This document shows positions 1 through 5,953 of a stretch of DNA of 5,953 nt, in pieces. The notes under the pieces are model-generated. The model saw nothing but the letters and a program-made list of their open reading frames with translations, did not search any database and had not been told where the DNA came from. Within the stretch, counting starts at the first letter, position 1; each line of letters starts with the position of its first letter. The stretch spans positions 1-5,953 of the forward strand of contig JANQST010000246.1 in assembly GCA_028279155.1 (NCBI GenBank), read 5' to 3'. The stretch is from Cyclobacteriaceae bacterium (GTDB lineage Bacteria; Bacteroidota; Bacteroidia; Cytophagales; Cyclobacteriaceae). Both the position numbers and the translations under genes were made by a program.

Positions 1-1
1 A

Positions 2-115
2 GCTGTAATCGTAAAGTATCGCTTTGGCAAACAAGCACTGGAGTATTCCAAGGATGTAAGGACGGATTTATGGAACTCTATCCCTGAGATAGCTTTCGAA
101 ATGAAACTTGTATGA
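2..115 (+). CDS. PadR-family transcriptional regulator, C-terminal 37 residues (5' end outside window)
   Basis: This reading frame is open from the left edge and ends at TGA 113-115. The visible residues include RFGKQALEYSKDVRTDLW followed by NSIPEIAFEMKLV. This resembles the end of the Bacteroidota PadR regulators that sit next to FtsX-type permeases: a 'G..AL' turn after the winged-helix wing, then a helix with a conserved LW..IP pattern that in PadR proteins helps dimerisation. PadR proteins are cytoplasmic DNA-binding repressors that often control a neighbouring transporter and respond to its substrates. The stop codon overlaps the start of the downstream permease by four bases (ATGA), so the two genes are almost certainly co-transcribed. 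The DNA-recognition helix and promoter lie outside the window. The assignment rests on a short tail plus context. Another small regulator is possible, but the other two frames have early stops. Confidence 0.62.
   Translation, partial: AVIVKYRFGKQALEYSKDVRTDLWNSIPEIAFEMKLV
112..115 (+). promoter_or_regulatory. ATGA stop/start overlap coupling regulator and first permease
   Basis: The regulator's TGA (113-115) overlaps the permease ATG (112-114). There is no purine-rich ribosome-binding sequence upstream and the -3 base is T, an unfavourable start context in Bacteroidota. The permease frame is closed by TGA at 85-87, and ATG 112 is the first start after it. These facts fix the start and suggest translation by re-initiation after the regulator. 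The coupling itself is inferred. Confidence 0.6.
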
Positions 116-2736
116 TAAAACAATGGGCTGATAGGTTCTTTAAATGGTTTTGCCATCCAGATTACTACCCTGATATTATGGGAGATCTGGAGGAGACTTA
201 TCAAGACCGGCTTGAATTAGAAGATCATTTGGCTCAATGGAAACATCTTATTGGTATTCTTCAGCTGTTTCGACCATCATTGATGAGACCATTGATAAAA
301 CTCAAAATAGAAAACGGAATGTTGACAAATTATTTTAAAATCAGTATTAGAAGCCTTGCAAAGCAACGATTGTATTCAATAATCAATGTCGTTGGCTTGG
401 CAATTGGACTGGCTGCATTTCTCCTAATCAATGAATATATCCAGTTTGAAAAAAGTTATGATCGGTTCTTCACTGACTCAAATCAGATATATCGACTAAC
501 AACAGATGATGTTAAGGACGGAGTAATTGGTACTCGTGATGCTATGTCGTATCATCCAAGTGGGAAAGTGTTAACCGAAGAGCTACCTGAAGTGGAAAAT
601 TATACGACGACCTATAAGTTTTCTGAGGTGATCTTCAGACATAAAAGCATAACACGATCAGAAAAAATGATCATAGCGGCTGACTCAAACTATTTCAAAA
701 TTTTTGACTATCTACTTATTAAGGGCGATCCAGAAACTGCATTGAATGAGCCAAATTCTATTGTACTAACTGAAAGTAAAGCACTGGCCTATTTTGGAGA
801 TATTGACCCGGTTGGAAAACAAATTGAAGTTTTAAGTGGGTACAATCGACCTTTTAAGGTAACGGGTGTAATGGAAGATGTTCCGGAAAACACTCATTAT
901 AAGTTTAATATGCTGGTTTCATTGAAAAGTATACAAGAAAGGTTAGATAGAGATGACTGGGGCGGTTTCAATTATTATACTTTTTTAAAATTGACTCGAA
1001 ATAGTGATCTTGACGAGCTTAATAAAAAGCTTAGTCCTTTAGCCAAAAAGTATATAGGAGAGAATTCTAATCAGGAATTTAATCTTCAGCCTCTGGAATC
1101 AATCCACTTGTATTCTGATTTCACCTTTGAACCTGAAATACATGGTAATCATAAGGCAGTCTCTTTTTTGGTGATTATATCAATCTTTGTTTTAATAATT
1201 GCCTGGGTCAATTATGTAAACCTTTCCACTGCAAGAGCTATTGACCGAGCAAAAGAAGTAGGTCTTAGAAAGGTGATTGGGGCGTACAGAAATCAATTGA
1301 TTTATCAATTTTTAATCGAGTCTCTCATCATCAATTTTATTGGCTCAGTTTTAGCAGTTCTTATTGCTGAGCTTGCCTTGCCCTATTTTAATGGGTTGCT
1401 TGATAAGCAAATTGCCGTACATGTTTGGAATCAGAAGACATTCCTTATTACAACACTGATCTTTTTTGTGGCGGGAACTTTTGTATCAGGGTTATATCCA
1501 GCACTAGTTCTGTCAAGTTTTCAGCCAGTTACCGTTTTAAAGGGAAAGTTCAGAAATTCCAAACAAGGAGCTTTATTAAGAAAATTTTTGGTAACCGTTC
1601 AATTTGCTGTTTCCATAGTATTGATTGCAGGAACCCTAATTGTTGGGCAACAGGTAAAATACATGAAATCTGAAGATCTAGGTTTTGATATCAATCATGT
1701 TGTTGGGTTCACCACACCAAGAGTGAATAGTGACCAGCGAGAGGCTAGGGAGCAAAAAATGAAGCTATTTCATGAAGATCTCAAGTCACATCATACAATC
1801 GTACAAGTTGGTGGGACTTCAAGTATGCCTGGAGGAGGTAGTAGTGACATTGCTTCGTCCTCCGGAGGGGTGAAGATTGTCGGTATGACAGAACGCTTGG
1901 ACGGGACCGTTTACCTTCAATGGAACGATGACTCATTCACTAAGACGATGGGTATGGGTTTTGTAGCTGGTAGAGATTTTAAAAGAGAATTAGCAAGTGA
2001 TTCAATAGCGATCATCGTAAATGAAACTTTTTTAGATAGACTAGGAATTAATGATTATTCCACGGTATTAGGAGAATTCGTACAGTTTGGAAGAAGCCCG
2101 GAAAATGATAAATTCAAAATAGTTGGAGTGTTGCAAAACTTCAACAGAACATCTCTAAAAAACTCAGTTGAGCCAACATGCTACTTTTATAATACAGGAT
2201 CAAGAAACACAGTAGTGAAGTTGGATGAGAATGCATTTATGGATGGGCTGGCATACATTGAGGAATCCTGGAAGAAATTTTTTGGAGATGCACCATTAGA
2301 TATTCAGTTTCTCGATAGGCGTTTCGAACAATTGTACAAGGAAGACAGACGTTTTGGGAATGTTTTTGGATCATTCTCTTTGTTAGCCATCTTGGTTGCG
2401 ATCCTTGGATTGTTTGGCCTATCGTCATTCATTGCAGTTCAGCGGACCAAAGAGGTTGGAGTGCGAAAGGTTTTGGGAGCATCCATAGGCAATATTATAT
2501 CCCTCTTTTACAAAGACTTCATGTTGTTAATCGGGAGCTCTTCTTTGATTGGATTCCCGGTAGTCTATTTCGTTATGAATAAATGGCTTAGCAATTATGC
2601 ATATAGAATTGATTTTCCTTGGTGGTTATTGCTCTTAGCCTTCTTCATTATTTCAGTCTTCGCATTGATTACTGTAGGGTATCAAACATCCAAAGTTGCC
2701 TCTTTGGATCCGGCTAAGACTTTGAAGTACGAATAA
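112..2736 (+). CDS. Duplicated FtsX/MacB-type ABC transporter permease with N-terminal permease prefix domain (paralogue 1)
   Basis: An 874-residue inner-membrane protein. Residues 1-65 form a charged and aromatic cytoplasmic prefix domain (KWFC at 11-14, GDLEE at 24-28, LFRPSLMRP near 52-60), matching the 'permease prefix domain 2' type. A conventional permease starts around Met70. Predicted membrane helices lie near 89-110, 348-370, 396-420, 443-467, 490-513, 752-775, 800-822 and 834-856. Two large extracytoplasmic MacB-like periplasmic core domains occupy about 111-347 and 514-751. Each half carries the cytoplasmic FtsX hallmark that contacts an ATPase in this superfamily: RAKEVGLRKVIGA (379-391) and KEVGVRKVLGA (780-790). 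The end, SLDPAKTLKYE, is also typical. The length fits the duplicated Bacteroidota permeases of roughly 800-880 aa. No Walker motif or ATPase gene is present. By analogy with MacB, LolCE and BceB it may move or sense lipids, peptides or antimicrobials in the envelope; the substrate cannot be read from sequence. The gene is intact, with no frameshift. Confidence 0.93.
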   Translation: MIKQWADRFFKWFCHPDYYPDIMGDLEETYQDRLELEDHLAQWKHLIGILQLFRPSLMRPLIKLKIENGMLTNYFKISIRSLAKQRLYSIINVVGLAIGLAAFLLINEYIQFEKSYDRFFTDSNQIYRLTTDDVKDGVIGTRDAMSYHPSGKVLTEELPEVENYTTTYKFSEVIFRHKSITRSEKMIIAADSNYFKIFDYLLIKGDPETALNEPNSIVLTESKALAYFGDIDPVGKQIEVLSGYNRPFKVTGVMEDVPENTHYKFNMLVSLKSIQERLDRDDWGGFNYYTFLKLTRNSDLDELNKKLSPLAKKYIGENSNQEFNLQPLESIHLYSDFTFEPEIHGNHKAVSFLVIISIFVLIIAWVNYVNLSTARAIDRAKEVGLRKVIGAYRNQLIYQFLIESLIINFIGSVLAVLIAELALPYFNGLLDKQIAVHVWNQKTFLITTLIFFVAGTFVSGLYPALVLSSFQPVTVLKGKFRNSKQGALLRKFLVTVQFAVSIVLIAGTLIVGQQVKYMKSEDLGFDINHVVGFTTPRVNSDQREAREQKMKLFHEDLKSHHTIVQVGGTSSMPGGGSSDIASSSGGVKIVGMTERLDGTVYLQWNDDSFTKTMGMGFVAGRDFKRELASDSIAIIVNETFLDRLGINDYSTVLGEFVQFGRSPENDKFKIVGVLQNFNRTSLKNSVEPTCYFYNTGSRNTVVKLDENAFMDGLAYIEESWKKFFGDAPLDIQFLDRRFEQLYKEDRRFGNVFGSFSLLAILVAILGLFGLSSFIAVQRTKEVGVRKVLGASIGNIISLFYKDFMLLIGSSSLIGFPVVYFVMNKWLSNYAYRIDFPWWLLLLAFFIISVFALITVGYQTSKVASLDPAKTLKYE

Positions 2737-2754
2737 CACATCAAAAAAACAATA
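2737..2754 (+). promoter_or_regulatory. A-rich translation initiation spacer between the two permeases
   Basis: Eighteen bases separate the stop of paralogue 1 from the start of paralogue 2. They contain an A7 run at 2743-2749 and no Shine-Dalgarno sequence, with A at -3 and -6 relative to ATG 2755. Bacteroidota ribosomes are known to rely little on Shine-Dalgarno pairing and to favour A-rich leaders. The spacer is too short for an independent promoter plus terminator, so the genes very likely share one transcript. Confidence 0.5.
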
Positions 2755-5409
2755 ATGCTTAAATACTGGGCGGATAAACTATTCAAATGGTTCTGTAATC
2801 CGGAGTTTTACTCGGATATCAAAGGTGATCTGGAAGAGATGTATTCCGATCATTTGGAGCAAAATAAAAGGCTGGCCCAATGGAAATATCTATTTGATGT
2901 GGCACTTCTTTTTAGAATATCATTATTAAGACCAATAACTCAATACCCAATAATAAAGGACACAGGAATGTTTAGAAACTACTTTAAGATAAGTGTGAGG
3001 AATCTTGCAAGGCACAAGATGTTCACTGCAATCAATGTCGTTGGTTTGGCTATAGGACTGGCCGGATTTTTATTGATCAACGAATACATCAGGTTTGAAA
3101 AAAGCTATGATAGTTTTCACAACGAAGCGGACCAAATTTACCGTGTTTCCTATGTTCAGGTGATTAATGGAGAAGATGCAGACAAGGATGCCATGGCCTC
3201 TTACCTGACAGGTAGTGTCTTGACTGAAGAATTGCCCGAAATTATCCAGCATACGGTTTCCAAGAAGTTAGAACCAATGATTATTAAAAATGGGAATGTT
3301 TTCTTCAAAGAAACAGGTGTTATTTCAGCAGATTCAAACTTTCTAAAAATATTCAACTACCAGGTTATCCAGGGATCTGAAGAGACACTTTTTAGCGAGC
3401 CACGGTCGATCGTGCTTACGAGAAGTAGAGCGAAAGCCTACTTTGGAGATGAAGACCCCATTGGACGAACATTAGAAGTCACTACGAATTACAATGCAAC
3501 ATTAAAGGTGACCGGAGTAATTGAAGATCTCCCGGACAATACGCACTACAAGTTTGACATGATGGTATCCGATAAAACTTTGGAAGGTATGCATGACTAC
3601 AAAAACTGGAGTTGGAACAACTACTATGTGTACATCAAAACAGCACCACGAGTGGATGTTTCCACACTTGATAAAAAAGTGTATGAAGCCACAGCCAAAT
3701 TTATCGATGGAGAAGAATTGGATATAAACAACCGAACTCGATTGGACATCCATCCGATAAAGGATATTCACTTAAAATCTGATTTTTACTACAATCCACA
3801 GCCAACAGGAAGCGAAAAGGCTGTGACGTTTCTCGTTATTATTTCGATTTTTATTATCACGATTGCATGGGTCAATTATGTGAACCTATCAACTGCACGG
3901 GCGATGGACCGTGCCAAAGAAGTGGGGCTAAGAAAGGTAATTGGCGCATTCAGAAAACAGCTGATTATTCAATTCTTGTGCGAGGCATTGTTGATCAATT
4001 TGATTGGGGCATTTATTGCTTTAGCCATTGCTGAAATCTGTTTACCCTATTTCAATAACCTGGTTGATAAGGTGATTGTGGATCATGTTTGGAATCATAC
4101 TCCGTTTCTGATTTCGTTACTGATTTTCACATTTGGTGGAACGATCGCTTCAGGATTCTACCCAGCACTCGTCCTTTCCGATTTTAAACCAATTGCTGTT
4201 TTAAAAGGGAAATATCTCAATTCGAAAAGAGGCGTAGCCTTAAGAAGAGGATTGGTGATTACCCAATTTGCAGCATCAATGGTATTGGTCGCGGCAACTT
4301 TCATCATTTACCTTCAAATCAACTTCATGTTGGGGAAGGACATAGGACTTTCATTTGATAAAGTAGTAAACGTATTAATTCCCGAAGATGACTATGACGA
4401 TGAGGAGGGAAGACAAGCTTTTTTGAACAAATTCAATTCCTTCAAAGAGACGCTTAGAACCCATTCTGCAATTGAGACTGTGGGCGGTACATCCAATATT
4501 CCAGGTGGAGATGATAACGATATCAATTCAACTACTTCTTCAGTAAAAATGATTGGTCTTTCAGATCGGATAGAGGGCACAACGTATGTTCAATATGCTG
4601 ATGATCAATTCTTCGAAGCTGTGGACATGACGTTCTTCGCTGGTAATAATTTTGATCCAAACATAAAGCGAGACACAGTTTCTGCGATAGTCAATAAATC
4701 TTTCCTTGAGCGATTTAATGTTGCAGATATTAAAGATCTCCTCGGCGACAAGATTCAGTTTGGGAAAAGAGAAACTAATCGAAAATACACGATTGTTGGG
4801 GTCGTGAATGACATTAACAGAACCTCTTTGAAGAAGGAGGTTGAACCCACCGTTTATTTTCCATGGATGAATGCAGATAACCTGGTCATTGAATTGAATG
4901 ATGTCAACTATTTGGCTGGTATCGAACATTTGGAAAATACATGGAACGAGTTTTATCCCAATTCACCTTTGGACATCACCTACCTGGATCAGCGATTTGC
5001 AGCTTTGTATGATCAGGACAAACGTTTTGGGAATACCTTCATGGTCTTCGCACTGCTGGCAATTTTAGTAGCAATTTTGGGACTGTTTGGTCTCTCATCA
5101 TTTTTGTCCCTCCAGCGATCAAAAGAAGTCGGGGTTAGAAAGGTCTTAGGAGCAACTAAGACACAAATAGTGACCATTTTTTACAAAGACTTTTTTGTTC
5201 TGATCGGGATCGCTGTATTGATCGGGTCCCCAATTGTTTATTTCCTGATGAATAGTTGGCTTGATAATTATGCGTACAGAATAGAGTTTCCATGGTGGCT
5301 CCTTGTGATCGCTGGTCTATTGATATCGTTATTTGCGCTAATTACTGTTGGCTACCAGACTTCCAAGGTAGCTTCATTGGATCCGGCAAAAACACTCAAG
5401 TATGAATAA
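2755..5409 (+). CDS. Duplicated FtsX/MacB-type ABC transporter permease with N-terminal permease prefix domain (paralogue 2)
   Basis: An 884-residue paralogue of the preceding gene with the same order of parts: prefix domain at 1-65 (KWFC at 11-14, GDLEE at 24-28), then a conventional permease from about Met72. Helices are predicted near 92-113, 357-379, 405-428, 450-473, 498-521, 762-785, 809-832 and 845-866. Extracytoplasmic core domains span about 114-356 and 522-761. The coupling motifs are RAKEVGLRKVIGA (386-398) and KEVGVRKVLGA (790-800). Hand comparison with paralogue 1 gives 36/60 identical residues in the prefix, 46/54 across helix 2 and the first coupling loop, and 25/25 at the C-terminus, but only 6/30 in part of the first extracytoplasmic domain (163-192). 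A local feature absent from paralogue 1 is the acidic run EDDYDDEE at 544-551. The likely role is an ATPase-recruiting export or sensing permease of the cytoplasmic membrane, co-expressed with paralogue 1. The substrate is unknown. The ATG at 2755 fits the prefix alignment of the two proteins exactly. Confidence 0.93.
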   Translation: MLKYWADKLFKWFCNPEFYSDIKGDLEEMYSDHLEQNKRLAQWKYLFDVALLFRISLLRPITQYPIIKDTGMFRNYFKISVRNLARHKMFTAINVVGLAIGLAGFLLINEYIRFEKSYDSFHNEADQIYRVSYVQVINGEDADKDAMASYLTGSVLTEELPEIIQHTVSKKLEPMIIKNGNVFFKETGVISADSNFLKIFNYQVIQGSEETLFSEPRSIVLTRSRAKAYFGDEDPIGRTLEVTTNYNATLKVTGVIEDLPDNTHYKFDMMVSDKTLEGMHDYKNWSWNNYYVYIKTAPRVDVSTLDKKVYEATAKFIDGEELDINNRTRLDIHPIKDIHLKSDFYYNPQPTGSEKAVTFLVIISIFIITIAWVNYVNLSTARAMDRAKEVGLRKVIGAFRKQLIIQFLCEALLINLIGAFIALAIAEICLPYFNNLVDKVIVDHVWNHTPFLISLLIFTFGGTIASGFYPALVLSDFKPIAVLKGKYLNSKRGVALRRGLVITQFAASMVLVAATFIIYLQINFMLGKDIGLSFDKVVNVLIPEDDYDDEEGRQAFLNKFNSFKETLRTHSAIETVGGTSNIPGGDDNDINSTTSSVKMIGLSDRIEGTTYVQYADDQFFEAVDMTFFAGNNFDPNIKRDTVSAIVNKSFLERFNVADIKDLLGDKIQFGKRETNRKYTIVGVVNDINRTSLKKEVEPTVYFPWMNADNLVIELNDVNYLAGIEHLENTWNEFYPNSPLDITYLDQRFAALYDQDKRFGNTFMVFALLAILVAILGLFGLSSFLSLQRSKEVGVRKVLGATKTQIVTIFYKDFFVLIGIAVLIGSPIVYFLMNSWLDNYAYRIEFPWWLLVIAGLLISLFALITVGYQTSKVASLDPAKTLKYE

Positions 5410-5413
5410 ATGA

Positions 5414-5953
5414 TTAGAGAAGTTTTAGGAAACCTGGAATTAACCCCAGGTTTCCTTGTTTCATACATTGTCGGATTTCGTAATAGCAACGGGTTCTAAG
5501 TGCAGTTTCCTCTTCTTTAGTTCGATTTAGTTTTCTTATTTTCCGACACACCTCTAATGTACTTTTTTGATGTTTAGAAAGGAGAGCAAACTGTCGAGTT
5601 GAATGTGAATGGTTGATGATTCTTTTTTTCACCAAAATCTGATCAGTGAAGTTGTAGTCCCAATTTCTGGAAGACCTAATCCAGAAATCAAAATCTTCAT
5701 AACTCAGATTTTCAGCATAGCCACCTAATTCATCCAACACTTTCCTCCTTATCATCATGGTTGGTGCTGAAATAAAAAACCGCTGAATTAGTTCCTGATA
5801 CAGGTCCCCTTGAGGTACCTCCTCCATCAATTTTCCGGAATCATCACGTTGGTAATGGGTGCCAAGAATATTTCCATTTGCATCTAAATGAAAAGTGTCG
5901 CAGAAGTCCACACCAATATCCTGTGAATCGAACGCCCGTATCCCTTCGGAAAT
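5414..5953 (-). CDS. Family-2 glycosyltransferase, C-terminal part (5' end beyond right edge)
   Basis: The frame is open from the right edge to a TAA at 5416-5414 and gives 179 residues. Position 16 onward reads DFCDTFHLDANGNILG, the 'D..ID..G' strand-turn seen in the middle of GT-A fold family-2 enzymes. FISAPTMMIRRKVLDELGGY follows near 60-79, then YEDFDFWIRSS at 85-95, where the ED pair matches the catalytic-base region (usually ED.DLW.R). These enzymes transfer a sugar from a nucleotide donor, usually in the cytoplasm at the membrane, during lipopolysaccharide, capsule or exopolysaccharide synthesis. The donor-binding N-terminal half with its DXD motif is outside the window. A GTG at 5911-5909 is an internal valine, not a plausible start, because coding continues upstream in family-like sequence. 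It converges on the permease operon with 4 bp between stop codons. The donor and acceptor sugars cannot be deduced. Confidence 0.85.
   Translation of the reverse strand: MSEGIRAFDSQDIGVDFCDTFHLDANGNILGTHYQRDDSGKLMEEVPQGDLYQELIQRFFISAPTMMIRRKVLDELGGYAENLSYEDFDFWIRSSRNWDYNFTDQILVKKRIINHSHSTRQFALLSKHQKSTLEVCRKIRKLNRTKEEETALRTRCYYEIRQCMKQGNLGLIPGFLKLL
5427..5456 (+). terminator. Stem-loop terminator after the permease operon
   Basis: AGGAAACCTGG (5427-5437) and CCAGGTTTCCT (5446-5456) are perfect reverse complements, giving an 11-bp stem with an 8-base loop. On the + strand the stem starts 17 bases after the second permease stop and is followed by TTGTTTC, a modest U-rich tail fitting intrinsic termination. 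On the - strand the bases after the stem read AAAACT, so there is no U tract and termination that way is less likely. The hairpin lies wholly within the 3' coding end of the opposing glycosyltransferase gene. Confidence 0.72.

Larger units (their letters stand above)
112..5406 (+). repeat. Ancient tandem gene duplication (112-2733 and 2755-5406)
   Basis: The two permease genes are head-to-tail copies that align from the first to the last codon. The duplication is old. In the identical last 25 residues (codons at 2659-2733 and 5332-5406), 17 codons differ synonymously. Exact DNA matches that I found by eye are short, for example 15 bases at 381-395 and 3030-3044. This is a protein-level repeat, not a recent DNA repeat likely to recombine. 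Confidence 0.85.

Noticed and set aside
1425..1673. 82-codon + strand frame within permease 1
   Set aside because: It overlaps helices 4-5 of the permease in another frame and has no recognisable domain or start context; it is a shadow frame.
2237..2428. 63-codon - strand frame opposite permease 1
   Set aside because: Antisense to a conserved permease segment with no family-like sequence.
3070..3771. Two - strand frames (3070-3252 and 3502-3771) opposite permease 2
   Set aside because: Composition mirrors the sense gene and no domain is recognisable; antisense shadows.
4399..4410. Shine-Dalgarno-like GAGGAGG inside permease 2
   Set aside because: It is explained by the Asp/Glu/Gly codons of the acidic run, and no start codon in a plausible frame follows at usual spacing.
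4392..4929. Two overlapping - strand frames (4392-4580, 4561-4929), the longer 122 codons
   Set aside because: They lie opposite the second extracytoplasmic domain of an intact permease. No motifs or initiation signal support them, and length alone is not enough.
112..5409. Possibility that the two permeases arose by recent duplication or assembly artefact
   Set aside because: Synonymous codons differ widely even where protein sequence is identical, and the outer domains have diverged strongly.
5427..5456. Hairpin as a terminator for the - strand gene as well
   Set aside because: The - strand sequence after the stem is AAAACT, lacking a U tract; only + strand termination is reasonably supported.

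Overview
The window most resembles a chromosome segment of a Bacteroidota bacterium, probably of the Cytophagales / Roseivirga–Fulvivirga type. This is inferred from three things: moderately AT-rich DNA, start sites without Shine-Dalgarno sequences, and a permease architecture (a short 'WFC' prefix domain fused to a duplicated FtsX/MacB-type permease) that is common in that group. No rRNA, tRNA, IS element, CRISPR array or riboswitch is visible.

Layout. Positions 2-115 (+) hold the last 37 codons of a gene that reads like the C-terminus of a PadR-family regulator. Its TGA stop overlaps the ATG of the next gene (ATGA at 112-115). Positions 112-2736 and 2755-5409 (+) are two full-length tandem paralogues, 874 and 884 aa, separated by 18 A-rich bases. 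Each is a duplicated orphan-type ABC permease: a cytoplasmic prefix domain of about 65 residues, eight predicted membrane helices and two large extracytoplasmic domains. A perfect 11-bp stem-loop at 5427-5456 follows the second permease and probably terminates the operon. Only 4 bp after the second permease stop, on the opposite strand, lies the 3' part of a family-2 glycosyltransferase (5414-5953, -), which runs off the right edge. The hairpin lies inside the coding end of that glycosyltransferase.

How the genes work together (inference). The regulator and two permeases look like one co-transcribed, possibly translationally coupled, stress- or ligand-responsive transport module. No ATP-binding subunit is encoded here, so the permeases must recruit an ATPase from elsewhere or work without one. 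The arrangement recalls the Acidobacterial duplicated orphan permease (ADOP) plus PadR pairs. The paralogues have kept nearly identical membrane/coupling segments while their extracytoplasmic domains diverged, which suggests the same motor partner but different ligands. The glycosyltransferase is convergent and probably belongs to an unrelated surface-polysaccharide locus to the right.
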